DNA of 64,000 bases from Lysinibacillus sphaericus (GCF_006864135.1 NZ_SADV01000007.1:62001-126000); one strand, 5' to 3'; positions 17,701 to 27,466 are shown, counted from the stretch's first letter. Numbers and translations are program-made. The notes: generated by a model not told the origin, from the letters alone.

Positions 17701-18384
17701 ATGGAAATTAGTTATCATGGACATTCAGTTGTTAAAATTCAATCAAATGGGAAAACAATATTAATAGATCCATTCATTAACGGGAATGGGCTAACAGATT
17801 TAAAGGTTGCTGATGAGGCTCCGGATATTATTTTACTTACACATGGCCATAATGATCATGTCGGTGATACAGTGGAGCTTGCGAAGAAAAAAGATGCGCT
17901 TGTCATTGCACCGAATGAGCTAGCCAATTGGATTTCTTGGCAAGGAGTTAAAACGCATCCAATGCATATAGGGGGAGCTAAGGAATTTGATTTTGGTAAA
18001 GTGAAGTTTACTCAAGCGTTCCACGGTTCGTCATTTGTAACAGAAAATAATGAAATTATATATATGGGGATGCCTGCTGGAATTTTATTATTTATCGAAG
18101 ACTTAACGATTTATCATGCAGGGGATACAGCTTTGTTTAGTGATATGAAATTAATTGGAGAACGCCATCCTATTGATATTGCATTTTTACCGATTGGTGA
18201 CAATTTTACAATGGGCCCAGAGGATGCGGCTTGTGCAGTTTCATTTTTGAAGCCGAAAATTGTTGTACCAATTCATTACAATACATTCCCTCCAATCGAG
18301 CAGGATCCACAAATTTTTGCAGATTTAGTGCAAAATGCAGAGGTTCAAATTTTAAAAGTAGGTGAAAAAGTTAACTGTTTCTAA
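17701..18384 (+). CDS. Metal-dependent hydrolase, UPF0173 (YtkL-like)
   Basis: The 227-residue protein has a metallo-beta-lactamase fold: [12 protein letters not shown] at the N-terminus, the metal motif [11 protein letters not shown] near residue 47, YHAGDTALF near residue 140, and a late IHYNTFPPI His. The UPF0173 family has no firm substrate. The Shine-Dalgarno GGGAGG (about 17687-17692) fixes ATG 17701, not the upstream ATG 17662. Its position between the M24 peptidase gene and ytoI matches the Bacillus order. Confidence 0.9.
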   Translation: MEISYHGHSVVKIQSNGKTILIDPFINGNGLTDLKVADEAPDIILLTHGHNDHVGDTVELAKKKDALVIAPNELANWISWQGVKTHPMHIGGAKEFDFGKVKFTQAFHGSSFVTENNEIIYMGMPAGILLFIEDLTIYHAGDTALFSDMKLIGERHPIDIAFLPIGDNFTMGPEDAACAVSFLKPKIVVPIHYNTFPPIEQDPQIFADLVQNAEVQILKVGEKVNCF

Positions 18385-18536
18385 TTAGTGACACTGCTGT
18401 ACTATATGAGTTGGCACCACGTGCATAGTTGAAACGATGGGAAAAGTAAAACAAATTATCACTTTATATTAAATATTTTAATAAAAAATATGGTACACTA
18501 AGAGCAGAATTTGATGCTTGAGAAATAGGTGATATT

Positions 18537-19844
18537 TTGTCTACAAAACATGAGAGAATTTTACAATACATCGAATCATTACCCGTGGGTGATAAAATTT
18601 CAGTACGTCAAATTGCAAAGGAAATGCAGGTGAGTGAAGGAACGGCATACCGCGCCATTAAAGAAGCGGAAAATCGCCGTTTAGTAAGCTCTATTGAACG
18701 TGTTGGAACAATTCGTATTGAGAAGAAAAAGAAAGAAAATATTGAGCGATTAACCTTCGCTGAAATAGTTAACATTATAGACGGCCAAGTTTTAGGTGGA
18801 AAAACAGGTCTACATAAAACGTTAACGAAATTTGTTATTGGTGCCATGCAATTAGAAGATATGATGCGTTATACAGATGCTGGAAGCTTGCTCATCGTTG
18901 GTAACCGTATAAAAGCACATGAAAATGCGCTGCGAGCTGGTGCTGCTGTTTTAATTACAGGGGGCTTTGATACAACTGAGGAAAACAAGTTACTTGCAGA
19001 TTCCTTGGACTTACCGATTATTTCAACAAGCTATGATACCTTTACCGTAGCAACAATGATTAACCGCGCAATTTATGACCAGCTAATCAAAAAAGATATT
19101 TTATTTATTGAAGATATTTTTGTGCCGATGACAGATACTTCTGTTCTTCGAAATGATGAAACAATTCATCATTTCCAAAAGCTAAATGAACGAACAACTC
19201 ATGGTGCATTTCCCGTTGTTACAGCAAACAATAAGCTTGTTGGGATGATTACCGTAAAAGACGTTATTGGTCGAGAAGAAAACGAGCTAATTGATAAGGT
19301 TATGACAAAAAATCCGATTGCTGGATCGATGAAAATGAGCGTTGCCTCTGCAGGACATCGTATGATTTGGGAAGGGATTGACCTATTACCAATTGTTGAT
19401 GATGACAATATTTTGCAAGGTGTGATTAGTCGACAAGATGTACTAAAAGCGCTTCAGCTTGCTCAAAGACAACCGCAGCATGGTGAAACGATTGATGATT
19501 TAGTGAAAAACGAGATGAAAGTACTTGGCGATGAAGAATTAATCGTAGATTTTAAAGTAACACCACAAATGACAAACCAATACGGTGCAATTTCTTATGG
19601 AGCATTCACAACTTTGTTAGCGGAAGTTGGCTCATTCGCATTAAAGCGCCGTAAACGTGGGGATGCAGTTGCCGAAAACATGACGATTTATTTCATCAAG
19701 CCTGTGCAAATGGAAAGTACACTTACTGTAAAGCCTCGAATATTAGATATGAGTCGTAAGTTTGTGAAAATGGACTTCGAAGTGTTTAATCAACAAATGC
19801 TTGTTGGGAAGGCTATGATGATGTTCCAACTACTGGAACGTTAA
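18537..19844 (+). CDS. ytoI: HTH-DRTGG-CBS-hotdog protein (YtoI-like)
   Basis: A 435-residue multidomain protein. Residues 1-65 are a winged-helix DNA-binding region (VRQIAKEMQVSEGTAYRAIKE). Residues 70-185 resemble a DRTGG domain. Residues 190-310 are a CBS pair (FPVVTANNKLVGMITVKDV, LLPIVDDDNILQGVISRQDV). Residues 325-435 are a PaaI-like hotdog fold. The combination suggests a regulator sensing an adenine nucleotide and perhaps an acyl-CoA, but no ligand is known to me. It starts with TTG 18537 behind AGGTGA. A strong terminator follows. Confidence 0.88.
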   Translation: MSTKHERILQYIESLPVGDKISVRQIAKEMQVSEGTAYRAIKEAENRRLVSSIERVGTIRIEKKKKENIERLTFAEIVNIIDGQVLGGKTGLHKTLTKFVIGAMQLEDMMRYTDAGSLLIVGNRIKAHENALRAGAAVLITGGFDTTEENKLLADSLDLPIISTSYDTFTVATMINRAIYDQLIKKDILFIEDIFVPMTDTSVLRNDETIHHFQKLNERTTHGAFPVVTANNKLVGMITVKDVIGREENELIDKVMTKNPIAGSMKMSVASAGHRMIWEGIDLLPIVDDDNILQGVISRQDVLKALQLAQRQPQHGETIDDLVKNEMKVLGDEELIVDFKVTPQMTNQYGAISYGAFTTLLAEVGSFALKRRKRGDAVAENMTIYFIKPVQMESTLTVKPRILDMSRKFVKMDFEVFNQQMLVGKAMMMFQLLER

Positions 19845-19854
19845 GTAAACACAA

Positions 19855-19893
19855 AAAGGGATGGTCTAGGGTAAATGCTAGACCATCCCTTTC
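19855..19893 (+). terminator. Terminator of ytoI
   Basis: AAAGGGATGGTCTAG pairs with CTAGACCATCCCTTT across a 9-base loop. The downstream T tract is short. Confidence 0.82.
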
Positions 19894-19895
19894 AC

Positions 19896-20232
19896 TTCTT
19901 TCAGCGGGTGTCACGGAATCGGAGGGGAGTTATTAGCCTATAACAGCTAACTGACCTGCATCGGTGCCGCTGCCTGCTGCGTTAGCACTACGCTTCGCAC
20001 AAAAAACATCTGTAGCTGCCGCTACGCTTTCGCACAAAAAACATCTGTAGCTGCCGCTACGCTTTCGCACAAAAAACATCTGTAGCTGCCGCTACGCTTT
20101 CGCACAAAAAACATCTGTTGCTGCCGCTACGCTTTCGCACAAAAAACATCTGTTGCTGCCGCTACGCTTTCGCACAAAAAAATATATGCTGGCCTAAGCA
20201 CAAAGCCGATTTCATACGCAATTATGCCGGTG
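19896..20232 (+). repeat. Dispersed repeat family B, copy B1, with a tandem array inside
   Basis: It shares with B2 and B3 the blocks CTTTCAGCGGGTG, TGTCACGGAATCGGA, GTTAGCCTA-like, GGCTAACTGACCTGCATC, GGCCTAAGCACAAAG, and an end reading GCAATTATGCCG. The second half of the left palindrome is missing. A six-fold 35-base tandem array interrupts it between the TGCATC and GGCCTAAG blocks. Confidence 0.78.
19991..20180 (-). repeat. 35-bp tandem repeat array
   Basis: The word CGCACAAAAAACATCTGT recurs with starts at 19996, 20031, 20066, 20101 and 20136, and again in truncated form at 20171, exactly 35 bases apart. Units differ by single bases (TGTAGC or TGTTGC). On the minus strand each unit contains a variant of the dispersed module, GCGAAAGCGTAGCGGCAG. 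There are no unique spacers, so this is not CRISPR. Confidence 0.95.
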
Positions 20233-20244
20233 CATAATGATTAT

Positions 20245-20550
20245 TTATTGGTTAATTCGGTACTCCTCGTCAACAAATTGACCGTAATGACGAACCCTTT
20301 TAATATTTTCTATAACAACAAAGATGCCTAAAACGATAAGAATTGCTACAATAATAAATGTATATAACCCAGGGAATAAATAGGCTTGGTTTAAACCAAA
20401 TAAAAGGATAAATGTACCGAAACTTACATTAGCTTTACTTTTGTACCAATTTTTAGCGATTGGTAATGAAGAACGAAACTGTTTTGTTTTAAAATAAAAA
20501 TAAAAAACAAATGATATGATTATTGCAAATACAAATATTAAATTGAGCAT
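20245..20550 (-). CDS. ytpI: YtpI family small membrane protein
   Basis: The 101-residue protein has about three hydrophobic segments: LIFVFAIIISFVFYFYF at the N-terminus, TFILLFGLNQAYLF in the middle, and FIIVAILIVLGIFVV near residue 75. It ends in a charged tail. The Shine-Dalgarno GGAGG on the minus strand fixes the start at 20550, not at the in-frame codon at 20577. Its place between ytoI and nrnA, on the opposite strand, agrees with Bacillus subtilis ytpI. Function unknown. Confidence 0.8.
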   Translation of the reverse strand: MLNLIFVFAIIISFVFYFYFKTKQFRSSLPIAKNWYKSKANVSFGTFILLFGLNQAYLFPGLYTFIIVAILIVLGIFVVIENIKRVRHYGQFVDEEYRINQ

Positions 20551-20640
20551 AGTAAACCTCCTAGCATAACTAGTCATTATTGTAACGATAATTAGAGAAA
20601 AATGCTAACGGTTATTACTATCATTTTGGGGGAAATTAAT

Positions 20641-21585
20641 TTGAAAAGACAAATCATCGACACAATTGCTTCATATGAAACAATCATTATTCATCGCCAT
20701 GTGCGTCCAGATCCAGACGCATATGGATCTCAGCAAGGGTTAAAAGAGCTTATTTTAGCAAATTATCCGGAAAAGAAGGTTTTTGCTGTAGGTGAGCATG
20801 ATGAATCTTTATCATTTTTAGCATATCCAGATTACATTTCGGATGATATATACGACGCTGCTTTAGTTATAGTGACAGATACGGCTAATACTGAACGTGT
20901 TGACGATCAACGCTATACAAAAGGAAAAATGATCATAAAAATAGATCACCATCCAAATGATGATCCGTATGGTGATTTACTTTGGGTGGATACGAATGCG
21001 AGCTCTTGTAGTGAAATGATTTATGAGCTTTTTGAGGAAGGGAAACAACAAGCAAACTGGATTTTACCTGATGCCTCCGCTAGATTATTATTTGCCGGTA
21101 TTGTAGGTGATACAGGACGTTTCCAATTCCCTAGCACGACCGTAAAAACGTTTAAAATTGCAGGAGAGCTTATTACATATAATTTTGATCGAAATCAAAT
21201 TTTCGATGGAATGTATGAAATGGATCAAAAGCTATTAAATTTACAGGGCTATATTTATCAAAATTTCAAAATGGATGAGTATGGAGCAGCGCATATCAAG
21301 CTGACAAAAGAATTGCTGGCAGAATTCAATGTTGTACCGTCAGAGGCGTCACTGTTAGTTGGCTGTCTTGGAAGTGTGAAAAGTATTTGTGCATGGGTGG
21401 TCTTCATTGAAGAGACCGATCAAATTCGAGTGCGTTTACGTTCAAAAGGCCCTATCATTAACACTTTGGCGAAGGAATTTAACGGTGGAGGGCATCCTCT
21501 TGCATCTGGGGCTACAGCTTACTCATGGGAAGAAGCAGAGCGTGTAATAGCACGATTACAGGAAATTTGTAAGGCGTATCAATAA
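20641..21585 (+). CDS. nrnA: Nanorna/pAp phosphatase NrnA (DHH family)
   Basis: NrnA degrades 2-5-nucleotide RNAs and dephosphorylates 3'-phosphoadenosine 5'-phosphate. The DHH domain shows IHRHVRPDPDAYGS, VTDTANTERVD and KIDHHPNDD (the DHH triad). The DHHA1 domain ends with GGGHPLASGA. The start is TTG 20641, 6-8 bases after GGGGGA. This aligns with the Bacillus protein and removes 13 residues that an upstream codon would add. Length is 314 residues, normal for the family. dnaE follows 44 bases downstream. Confidence 0.95.
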   Translation: MKRQIIDTIASYETIIIHRHVRPDPDAYGSQQGLKELILANYPEKKVFAVGEHDESLSFLAYPDYISDDIYDAALVIVTDTANTERVDDQRYTKGKMIIKIDHHPNDDPYGDLLWVDTNASSCSEMIYELFEEGKQQANWILPDASARLLFAGIVGDTGRFQFPSTTVKTFKIAGELITYNFDRNQIFDGMYEMDQKLLNLQGYIYQNFKMDEYGAAHIKLTKELLAEFNVVPSEASLLVGCLGSVKSICAWVVFIEETDQIRVRLRSKGPIINTLAKEFNGGGHPLASGATAYSWEEAERVIARLQEICKAYQ

Positions 21586-21629
21586 ACCGGTTGCTTTATT
21601 GATGTAAACTTAGAAAGGAAGGGATTCAT

Positions 21630-24600
21630 TTGACACATGTATACACGAAAATGCATACGAGTGCGGATTTATTGAAAAGTACGATTCGGCTTGAACAATT
21701 GATCCCTTTTTTACAAGAGCAAAATACTCAGGCCTGTGCAATCGTCAATTCAAAATTGTACGGGCTTTTGCCTTTTTGTAAAGCATTGCAGCAAGCGAAT
21801 ATTCATGCTGTAATAGGGCTCACGATAAATGTACAGTGGCAAGAAAGAAAGATTCCACTTGTGCTCTATGCTCAGACGCAAGAAGGCTACCAGCATCTTT
21901 TAAAGATTAGTAGTGCAGTTTCAATTCGAGAGGATGATGCACTTCCTTGGAAATGGCTTGAAGGATATGCAGCGGGCTGTGTGGCATTACTTTCTTCGGA
22001 TAACTTAATAGAAATTGAGGATTGGACTGAAGTAGCAAGTGCTCTAAATAAGGTATTTGGTAACCGTTTATTTATGGGTATAGCAAGACCTGCAGGGAAG
22101 ATAGCAGAAAAAGAAGAAGCGTATGTAGCATGGTGTGAAACTTTGAACATAACACTAGTTGCCTCTCAGAGCTGCTATTTTTTACGTCCAGAAGATCATT
22201 TTGCCTTTGAGGTTGCAAGAGCGATAGATTCAGGTGACAAGATTACCGGTACAATGTTATCAGCTTATTTACAAGATTATTTCGCTCCAACGAAAGAGGA
22301 ATGGCAAAGTTGGTTTGCTGATCATCCAGAATGGCTTGAGTCTAGTGCAATGATGCTCGCTAGCTGTACGGCGGAAATTCCTGAAATGCACGTACAAATG
22401 CCTAAATTTCCTGTCCCAACAGGAGAAACAGCCGAAAGCCTACTTGTCAAAGAGGTTTTTGCAGGATTGGCAGAACGTTTAAAGCAAACTGAAATTCCTC
22501 AAATTTATCGGGAGCGACTTCAATATGAGCTTGAAATTATTTGTGCAATGGGCTTTGCAGATTATTTTTTAATTGTTGCAGATTTCATGCATTTTGCTAA
22601 AGAAAATCGTATTTTAACAGGTCCTGGTCGTGGTTCATCGGCGAGTTCACTCGTGGCTTATAGCTTATCTATTACGCAAGTAGATCCGTTAGTTTACGGC
22701 TTATTATTTGAACGATTTTTAAACCCTGAACGTGTTACACTGCCCGATATAGATATCGATTTTGTCGACAGTAAAAGACAAAAAGTTATTCATTATGTCA
22801 CTCAGAAATATGGGAAGGCAAATGTAGCGCAAATTATTACGTTTGGTACTTTATCCGCTAAGGCAGTTGCTAGAGATGTTGCCCGTGTTTTTGGTTTTGA
22901 CGCTGAAACATTGGAGAAAATTTCAAAAATGATTCCGAATAAACCTGGGATAACATTGCAAAAAGCACTGGCCGAATCACAAGGTTTACAAGGCTGGCTA
23001 GCTGAGGATGAAAAACATCGGCGCTGGTTTGAAGTGGCGTTAAAACTAGAAGGGTTGCCAAGAAATTCTTCTACTCATGCGGCAGGGATTGTGCTGTCGC
23101 CTTCACCATTAGTCAATACGATACCGATTGAAGAAGGACATGATGGCGTTTATTGTACGCAATGGCCGATGGGAGATGTAGAAGCTAGTGGGCTTGTCAA
23201 AATGGATTTTCTAGGATTGCGCAACCTGACAATTTTAGAGCAGATACGTTGGTCGATTTATAAAGCTGGCGGTCCTTGGATCGAGTTTGAGCTTATTCCC
23301 ATGCAAGATGAAAAGACATTTCAACTTCTTCAAATGGGCGATACATTAGGAATTTTTCAATTAGAATCGGAAGGTATGAAGCAAGCTTTACGTGATATTC
23401 ATCCAAATCATTTTTTAGATATAGTGGCAGTCAACGCGTTATATCGCCCTGGTCCAATGGATTTTATTCCTGTATATGCAAAGCGAAAAGCAGGAAGGGA
23501 ATCGGTTACTATGCTACATCCAGCTTTAGAACCCATATTACGCGATACGTTTGGTGTCATAATTTATCAAGAACAAATTATGCAAATTGCTTCGGTGATG
23601 GCTGGTTTTACGATGGGACAAGCGGACTTACTGCGTCGGGCGGTAAGTAAGAAAAATCGTCAAGTATTAGAGGAGCAACGTGCCGCATTTGTAAAGGGAG
23701 CAATGAAGCAAGGCTTTGACGTTCATGTGGCAGAAGAAGTGTATGCATTAATTGTGCGCTTTGCAGACTATGGTTTCCCTAAAAGCCATGCTGTCGCATA
23801 CAGCGTAATTTCTTACCAAATGGCTTATTTAAAAGCACATTTCCCACAAAGCTTTTATACAGCACTTTTATCAAATGCAACAGGAAATGTGGAGAAAATT
23901 CTACAGGTTGTGAGTGAGGCGAAAGAGAAGGGGATTCCATTTTATCCACCGTCATTAAAACAGAGCACAAAATTTTTTACTGTTGAAAAGGATGGAATTC
24001 GCTATAGTTTATCAGGAATAAAGGGAGTGCCTCATACATTTATAGAGAAGGTGAATGCCTTACGCCAAACGAATGCAGAAGCATTTGATAATTTATTTGA
24101 CTTGGCAGTTGCTTTAAGTGCACAGCATTTTAAACCAAAAGTAATGGAATCTTTAATTTTTGCTGGAGCTCTTGATTATATAGGTAAAGATCGTGCTGTA
24201 CTAATAGCTACTTTGGAGGCAACCTTAAAGCATGCTGAACTGCTGAGACCAACTGAAGATATTGATATAGAATCTGCCACTGCCTTTAGTTTTGGTAAGC
24301 CGAAGTATATGGAAGCGGAAGCGATGCCACAAAAGGAAAAATTACTTCATGAAAAGGAAAGTCTTGGTTTTTATATTTCTGCACATCCGGTCTCAGAGGA
24401 AAGAGCTTTTTGGAATGAAGTAAATAGTACGTGCCGAGAGTTGAAGCATGCTCGTGAGGGAACGTATGTAAAAATGATTGGCATAATAGAAGAAGTAAAA
24501 AAAATACGCACAAAAAAAGGTGAGCAAATGGCTTTTGTTCAGCTTCAGGATGAGTTTGGAACGGTATCTGTAACATTATTCCCGCAAGTTTTCCATCTTG

Positions 24601-24713
24601 TTCAAGAGCTGTTACTAGTAGACGAAATGCTTTACATTGAGGGAACTCTTGAAAGGCGCTTTGGTAAACCTCAAGTGAAAGTAAAACATGCGCAAACGAC
24701 GAAAAGAATATGA
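21630..24713 (+). CDS. dnaE: DNA polymerase III subunit alpha, DnaE
   Basis: The replicative C-family polymerase; in Bacillus it extends RNA primers on the lagging strand before PolC takes over. In the 1027 residues the catalytic aspartates lie in LPDIDIDFVDSKR. A fingers region, a helix-hairpin-helix region and a C-terminal OB fold (VKMIGIIEEVKKIRTKKG) follow. The N-terminal PHP domain is degenerate: KMHT stands where active versions have HLH, and no DHG motif follows. It is somewhat shorter than Bacillus subtilis DnaE (about 1115). The start is TTG 21630 behind GGAAGGG. Confidence 0.96.
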   Translation: MTHVYTKMHTSADLLKSTIRLEQLIPFLQEQNTQACAIVNSKLYGLLPFCKALQQANIHAVIGLTINVQWQERKIPLVLYAQTQEGYQHLLKISSAVSIREDDALPWKWLEGYAAGCVALLSSDNLIEIEDWTEVASALNKVFGNRLFMGIARPAGKIAEKEEAYVAWCETLNITLVASQSCYFLRPEDHFAFEVARAIDSGDKITGTMLSAYLQDYFAPTKEEWQSWFADHPEWLESSAMMLASCTAEIPEMHVQMPKFPVPTGETAESLLVKEVFAGLAERLKQTEIPQIYRERLQYELEIICAMGFADYFLIVADFMHFAKENRILTGPGRGSSASSLVAYSLSITQVDPLVYGLLFERFLNPERVTLPDIDIDFVDSKRQKVIHYVTQKYGKANVAQIITFGTLSAKAVARDVARVFGFDAETLEKISKMIPNKPGITLQKALAESQGLQGWLAEDEKHRRWFEVALKLEGLPRNSSTHAAGIVLSPSPLVNTIPIEEGHDGVYCTQWPMGDVEASGLVKMDFLGLRNLTILEQIRWSIYKAGGPWIEFELIPMQDEKTFQLLQMGDTLGIFQLESEGMKQALRDIHPNHFLDIVAVNALYRPGPMDFIPVYAKRKAGRESVTMLHPALEPILRDTFGVIIYQEQIMQIASVMAGFTMGQADLLRRAVSKKNRQVLEEQRAAFVKGAMKQGFDVHVAEEVYALIVRFADYGFPKSHAVAYSVISYQMAYLKAHFPQSFYTALLSNATGNVEKILQVVSEAKEKGIPFYPPSLKQSTKFFTVEKDGIRYSLSGIKGVPHTFIEKVNALRQTNAEAFDNLFDLAVALSAQHFKPKVMESLIFAGALDYIGKDRAVLIATLEATLKHAELLRPTEDIDIESATAFSFGKPKYMEAEAMPQKEKLLHEKESLGFYISAHPVSEERAFWNEVNSTCRELKHAREGTYVKMIGIIEEVKKIRTKKGEQMAFVQLQDEFGTVSVTLFPQVFHLVQELLLVDEMLYIEGTLERRFGKPQVKVKHAQTTKRI

Positions 24714-24730
24714 AATTAAAGAAAAATTTA

Positions 24731-24760
24731 GAAACTGCATAATCTTTTATGCAGTTTTTT
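24731..24760 (+). terminator. Terminator of nrnA-dnaE
   Basis: AAACTGCATAA pairs with TTATGCAGTTT and is followed by a T run. Confidence 0.9.
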
Positions 24761-24803
24761 CTTTACTTTTTAATAATTATTTTGTAAGCTAGAGTCAATG
24801 TTG

Positions 24804-24824
24804 AAAAGTGGTCAGACCACTTTT
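24804..24824 (+). promoter_or_regulatory. Perfect palindrome fitting a GntR/FadR operator
   Basis: AAAAGTGGTCAGACCACTTTT is symmetric about base 24814. Its core TGGTCAGACCA fits the TGGTnnnACCA pattern recognised by FadR-subfamily GntR proteins. Such a regulator is encoded at 25006. It could instead be a second terminator, since T residues follow. The operator role is inferred. Confidence 0.5.
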
Positions 24825-24936
24825 TTCTTCGTTCAGTAGGAGATTCCATCTTTTGAAGGTGGTGGATTTCGTTTCCTTAACAATAGGTATCCAAACACTT
24901 GCTGAATGAAGATAAAGCCTTTGGATGTATTGTTTA

Positions 24937-24966
24937 TCTGTGCGAAAGCGAAGCGACAGCTACAAA
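24937..24966 (+). repeat. Solo copy of the short dispersed module
   Basis: CTGTGCGAAAGCGAAGCG followed by ACAGCTACA matches the module found within families A and B. Here it stands alone, immediately upstream of the putative -10 region (TAAAAT, 24977-24982) of the GntR gene. Confidence 0.7.
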
Positions 24967-25005
24967 TAATCTAAGGTAAAATTGATAGAACGGGGAGTTG
25001 ATCGT

Positions 25006-25647
25006 ATGGATAAAAAAACCGAACAAAAGAAAGTTTTTTTAGATATCGTCCAACAATTACGACAACTTATTAAATTAGAAAAAATACAGGCTGGTGAAAA
25101 GCTACCTTCCGAACGAGTCCTTTCAGAACGTCTAGGTGTCGGGCGATCCTCCGTGAGAGAGGCATTGCGAAGCTTAGAGTTGTTGGGTCTTATTGAAACG
25201 AAACATGGGGGAGGTACTTTCCTAGCTTCCACACATAAACATCAGCTAGTGGAAATACTGTCGATGTTTATATTAGAAGATGAAAAATCCAAAAAGGATG
25301 TCGAATTAACGCGAGAAATTCATGAAAAGGAAGCCGTTCGCGTAATAAGTTGTACAGAGACTCTACGAACACTACCTGTGTGGGACAGTTTTTTTGTAAA
25401 GCTAGAGATAGAAAGCGCGATTAATTGTCGGGACGTTTTACGGGAAATAATAATAACGTCAGGAAATCGTCTTTCACTAAAAGTATGGTTTCAGTTAGCA
25501 GTTTATGATGGTGACCGATTAAATCGAAACTCAACAGAAGAAGAAAAAATAATCATTCAAACAATGTTGAAATCGATGCAGCTAGGATATGAAAAAGAAG
25601 CATTAAAAGCTTACGAGCAATGGATGAAGACTGTACGAAGTAATTAG
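25006..25647 (+). CDS. GntR family transcriptional regulator (FadR-like)
   Basis: The 213-residue protein has a winged-helix GntR domain at residues 10-80 (EKLPSERVLSERLGVGRSSVREALRSLELLGLIE, in overlapping parts). The C-terminal helical domain of about 130 residues lacks an obvious FCD metal triad, so the ligand is unknown. The Shine-Dalgarno GGGGAG (24992-24997) supports ATG 25006. accD starts 21 bases after its stop codon. Regulation of malonyl-CoA supply is therefore a reasonable inference. A matching palindrome at 24804-24824 may be its own operator. Confidence 0.85.
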   Translation: MDKKTEQKKVFLDIVQQLRQLIKLEKIQAGEKLPSERVLSERLGVGRSSVREALRSLELLGLIETKHGGGTFLASTHKHQLVEILSMFILEDEKSKKDVELTREIHEKEAVRVISCTETLRTLPVWDSFFVKLEIESAINCRDVLREIIITSGNRLSLKVWFQLAVYDGDRLNRNSTEEEKIIIQTMLKSMQLGYEKEALKAYEQWMKTVRSN

Positions 25648-25668
25648 ACAACAAAGGGGGAGTCAAAC

Positions 25669-26517
25669 ATGGCAATTCGCAGCTTATTTACTAAAAAGAA
25701 AGAGGATGGACAAGAAAAGGGATTTCCAGAAGGACTTATGACAAAATGTCCAGAATGCCGTCACATTCAATTAACGAAGGAATTAGAAAAAAATGATAAA
25801 GTATGTTCGAAATGTGACCATCATTTCAAAATGACAGCACAGGAGCGCGTTGCATGTTTTTTAGATGAAGGATCATTTGTTTCAATGGACGATCATTTAC
25901 AAACAAGTAATCCGCTTAATTTCCCTGCTTATGTTGAAAAAATTTCAGCGGATCAACAAAAAACGGGATTAAATGAAGCTGTACTGACAGGAAGAGGCGC
26001 CCTTGATGGAGAAGAAATTGTAGTTGCAATTATGGATTCTCATTTCCGTATGGGTTCAATGGGCTCAGTTGTTGGAGAAAAAATTACACGTGCCATTGAA
26101 AAAGCTACTGAATTACGTGTACCGTTTATTATCTTTACTGCAAGTGGCGGAGCGCGCATGCAAGAAGGCGTACTATCATTAATGCAAATGGCAAAAACGA
26201 GTGTTGCATTAAAACGTCATAGTGATGAGGGTCTGTTGTTTATTTCAATACTCACGCATCCTACAACAGGTGGCGTTTCTGCGAGTTTTGCCTCTGTTGG
26301 AGATATTAATATTGCGGAGCCACAAGCATTAATTGGCTTTGCTGGTCGTCGTGTAATTGAAGAAACAGTAAGAGAAAAACTACCAAGTGATTTCCAAACG
26401 GCAGAATTTTTACTAGCGCATGGTCAGCTTGATGCCATTTTCCATCGAAAAGATTTACGAAACCAAGTAGCGGTGCTTGTAAAAATGCATACGAAAGGCG
26501 GCGTGCAACATGTCTAA
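25669..26517 (+). CDS. accD: Acetyl-CoA carboxylase carboxyltransferase subunit beta
   Basis: AccD and AccA form the transcarboxylase that makes malonyl-CoA, the first committed step of fatty acid synthesis. The 282-residue protein has the N-terminal four-cysteine zinc ribbon (KCPECRH...VCSKCDHH, about residues 26-50). The crotonase-like carboxyltransferase core includes [20 protein letters not shown] and [10 protein letters not shown]. It is preceded by AAAGGGGGAG and overlaps accA by 8 bases. Confidence 0.97.
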   Translation: MAIRSLFTKKKEDGQEKGFPEGLMTKCPECRHIQLTKELEKNDKVCSKCDHHFKMTAQERVACFLDEGSFVSMDDHLQTSNPLNFPAYVEKISADQQKTGLNEAVLTGRGALDGEEIVVAIMDSHFRMGSMGSVVGEKITRAIEKATELRVPFIIFTASGGARMQEGVLSLMQMAKTSVALKRHSDEGLLFISILTHPTTGGVSASFASVGDINIAEPQALIGFAGRRVIEETVREKLPSDFQTAEFLLAHGQLDAIFHRKDLRNQVAVLVKMHTKGGVQHV

Positions 26518-27466
26518 AAATTTAGCTTTTGAAGAACCAGTAGTACAATTACGTGAAAAAATTGATGAATTAAAAACGATTGCTACCGAAGCAGATGTAG
26601 ATATGACAGGCGAAATCGAAAAGCTTGAAACACGTCTAATACAGCTTGAACAATCTATTTATGCCAATATGAAGCCATGGGATCGCGTACAGGTTGCTAG
26701 ACATCCAGAACGACCAACAACTTTACAATATATAGAGGCTATTTGTGAAAACTTTATTGAGTTACATGGTGATCGTACATTTGGTGATGATGCAGCTATT
26801 CTTGGAGGAATTGCTTTTTTTGAGGGACAGCCGATAACAATTATTGGACACCAACGCGGAAAATCTACAAAGGAAAACATCCGTCGAAATTTCGGTATGC
26901 CACACCCTGAAGGATATCGTAAGGCATTACGCTTAATGAAACAGGCTGAGAAGTTTAAGCGTCCAATTATTTGTTTTATTGATACGAAAGGTGCCTATCC
27001 GGGTAAAGCAGCTGAAGAACGCGGTCAAAGTGAAGCGATTGCTAGAAATCTCGTCGAAATGGCGGGCTTAACAGTGCCGGTTATTTCTATCGTTATTGGG
27101 GAAGGCGGAAGCGGCGGTGCACTTGCATTAGGTGTAGCAAATCGTGTCTTTATGTTAGAGAACTCAACTTATTCGGTTATCTCGCCAGAAGGGGCTGCGT
27201 CGATTTTATGGCGTGATGGTAGCCTAGCGAAGCAAGCAGCAGAAGCAATGCGTATAACAGCACCTGACTTAAAAGAGCTTGGTGTTATTGATGGAATTAT
27301 CCCTGAAATTACAGGCGGAGCACATCGCAATGTAGCGAAACAAGCACTTAATATAAAAGAATGTATAAGTGATACACTTAAAGCATTGAATTCTTTAAAT
27401 GGCCAACAATTAATTGAAGACCGTTATGAGAAATTTAAAAAGATTGGACAATATACAGAAGCTTAA
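26510..27466 (+). CDS. accA: Acetyl-CoA carboxylase carboxyltransferase subunit alpha
   Basis: This 318-residue partner of AccD has the N-terminal helical region ([17 protein letters not shown]) and family motifs [27 protein letters not shown] and [14 protein letters not shown]. The oxyanion-forming glycines lie in the last. Its start codon lies within the last codons of accD, so the two are translationally coupled, which suits a 1:1 complex. No terminator is evident after it. The 278-base gap to pfkA carries a separate promoter. Confidence 0.97.
   Translation: MSKNLAFEEPVVQLREKIDELKTIATEADVDMTGEIEKLETRLIQLEQSIYANMKPWDRVQVARHPERPTTLQYIEAICENFIELHGDRTFGDDAAILGGIAFFEGQPITIIGHQRGKSTKENIRRNFGMPHPEGYRKALRLMKQAEKFKRPIICFIDTKGAYPGKAAEERGQSEAIARNLVEMAGLTVPVISIVIGEGGSGGALALGVANRVFMLENSTYSVISPEGAASILWRDGSLAKQAAEAMRITAPDLKELGVIDGIIPEITGGAHRNVAKQALNIKECISDTLKALNSLNGQQLIEDRYEKFKKIGQYTEA

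Noticed and set aside
19991..20180. CRISPR-like periodic array
   Set aside because: The whole 35-base period is repeated, there are no unique spacers, and no cas genes are in the window.
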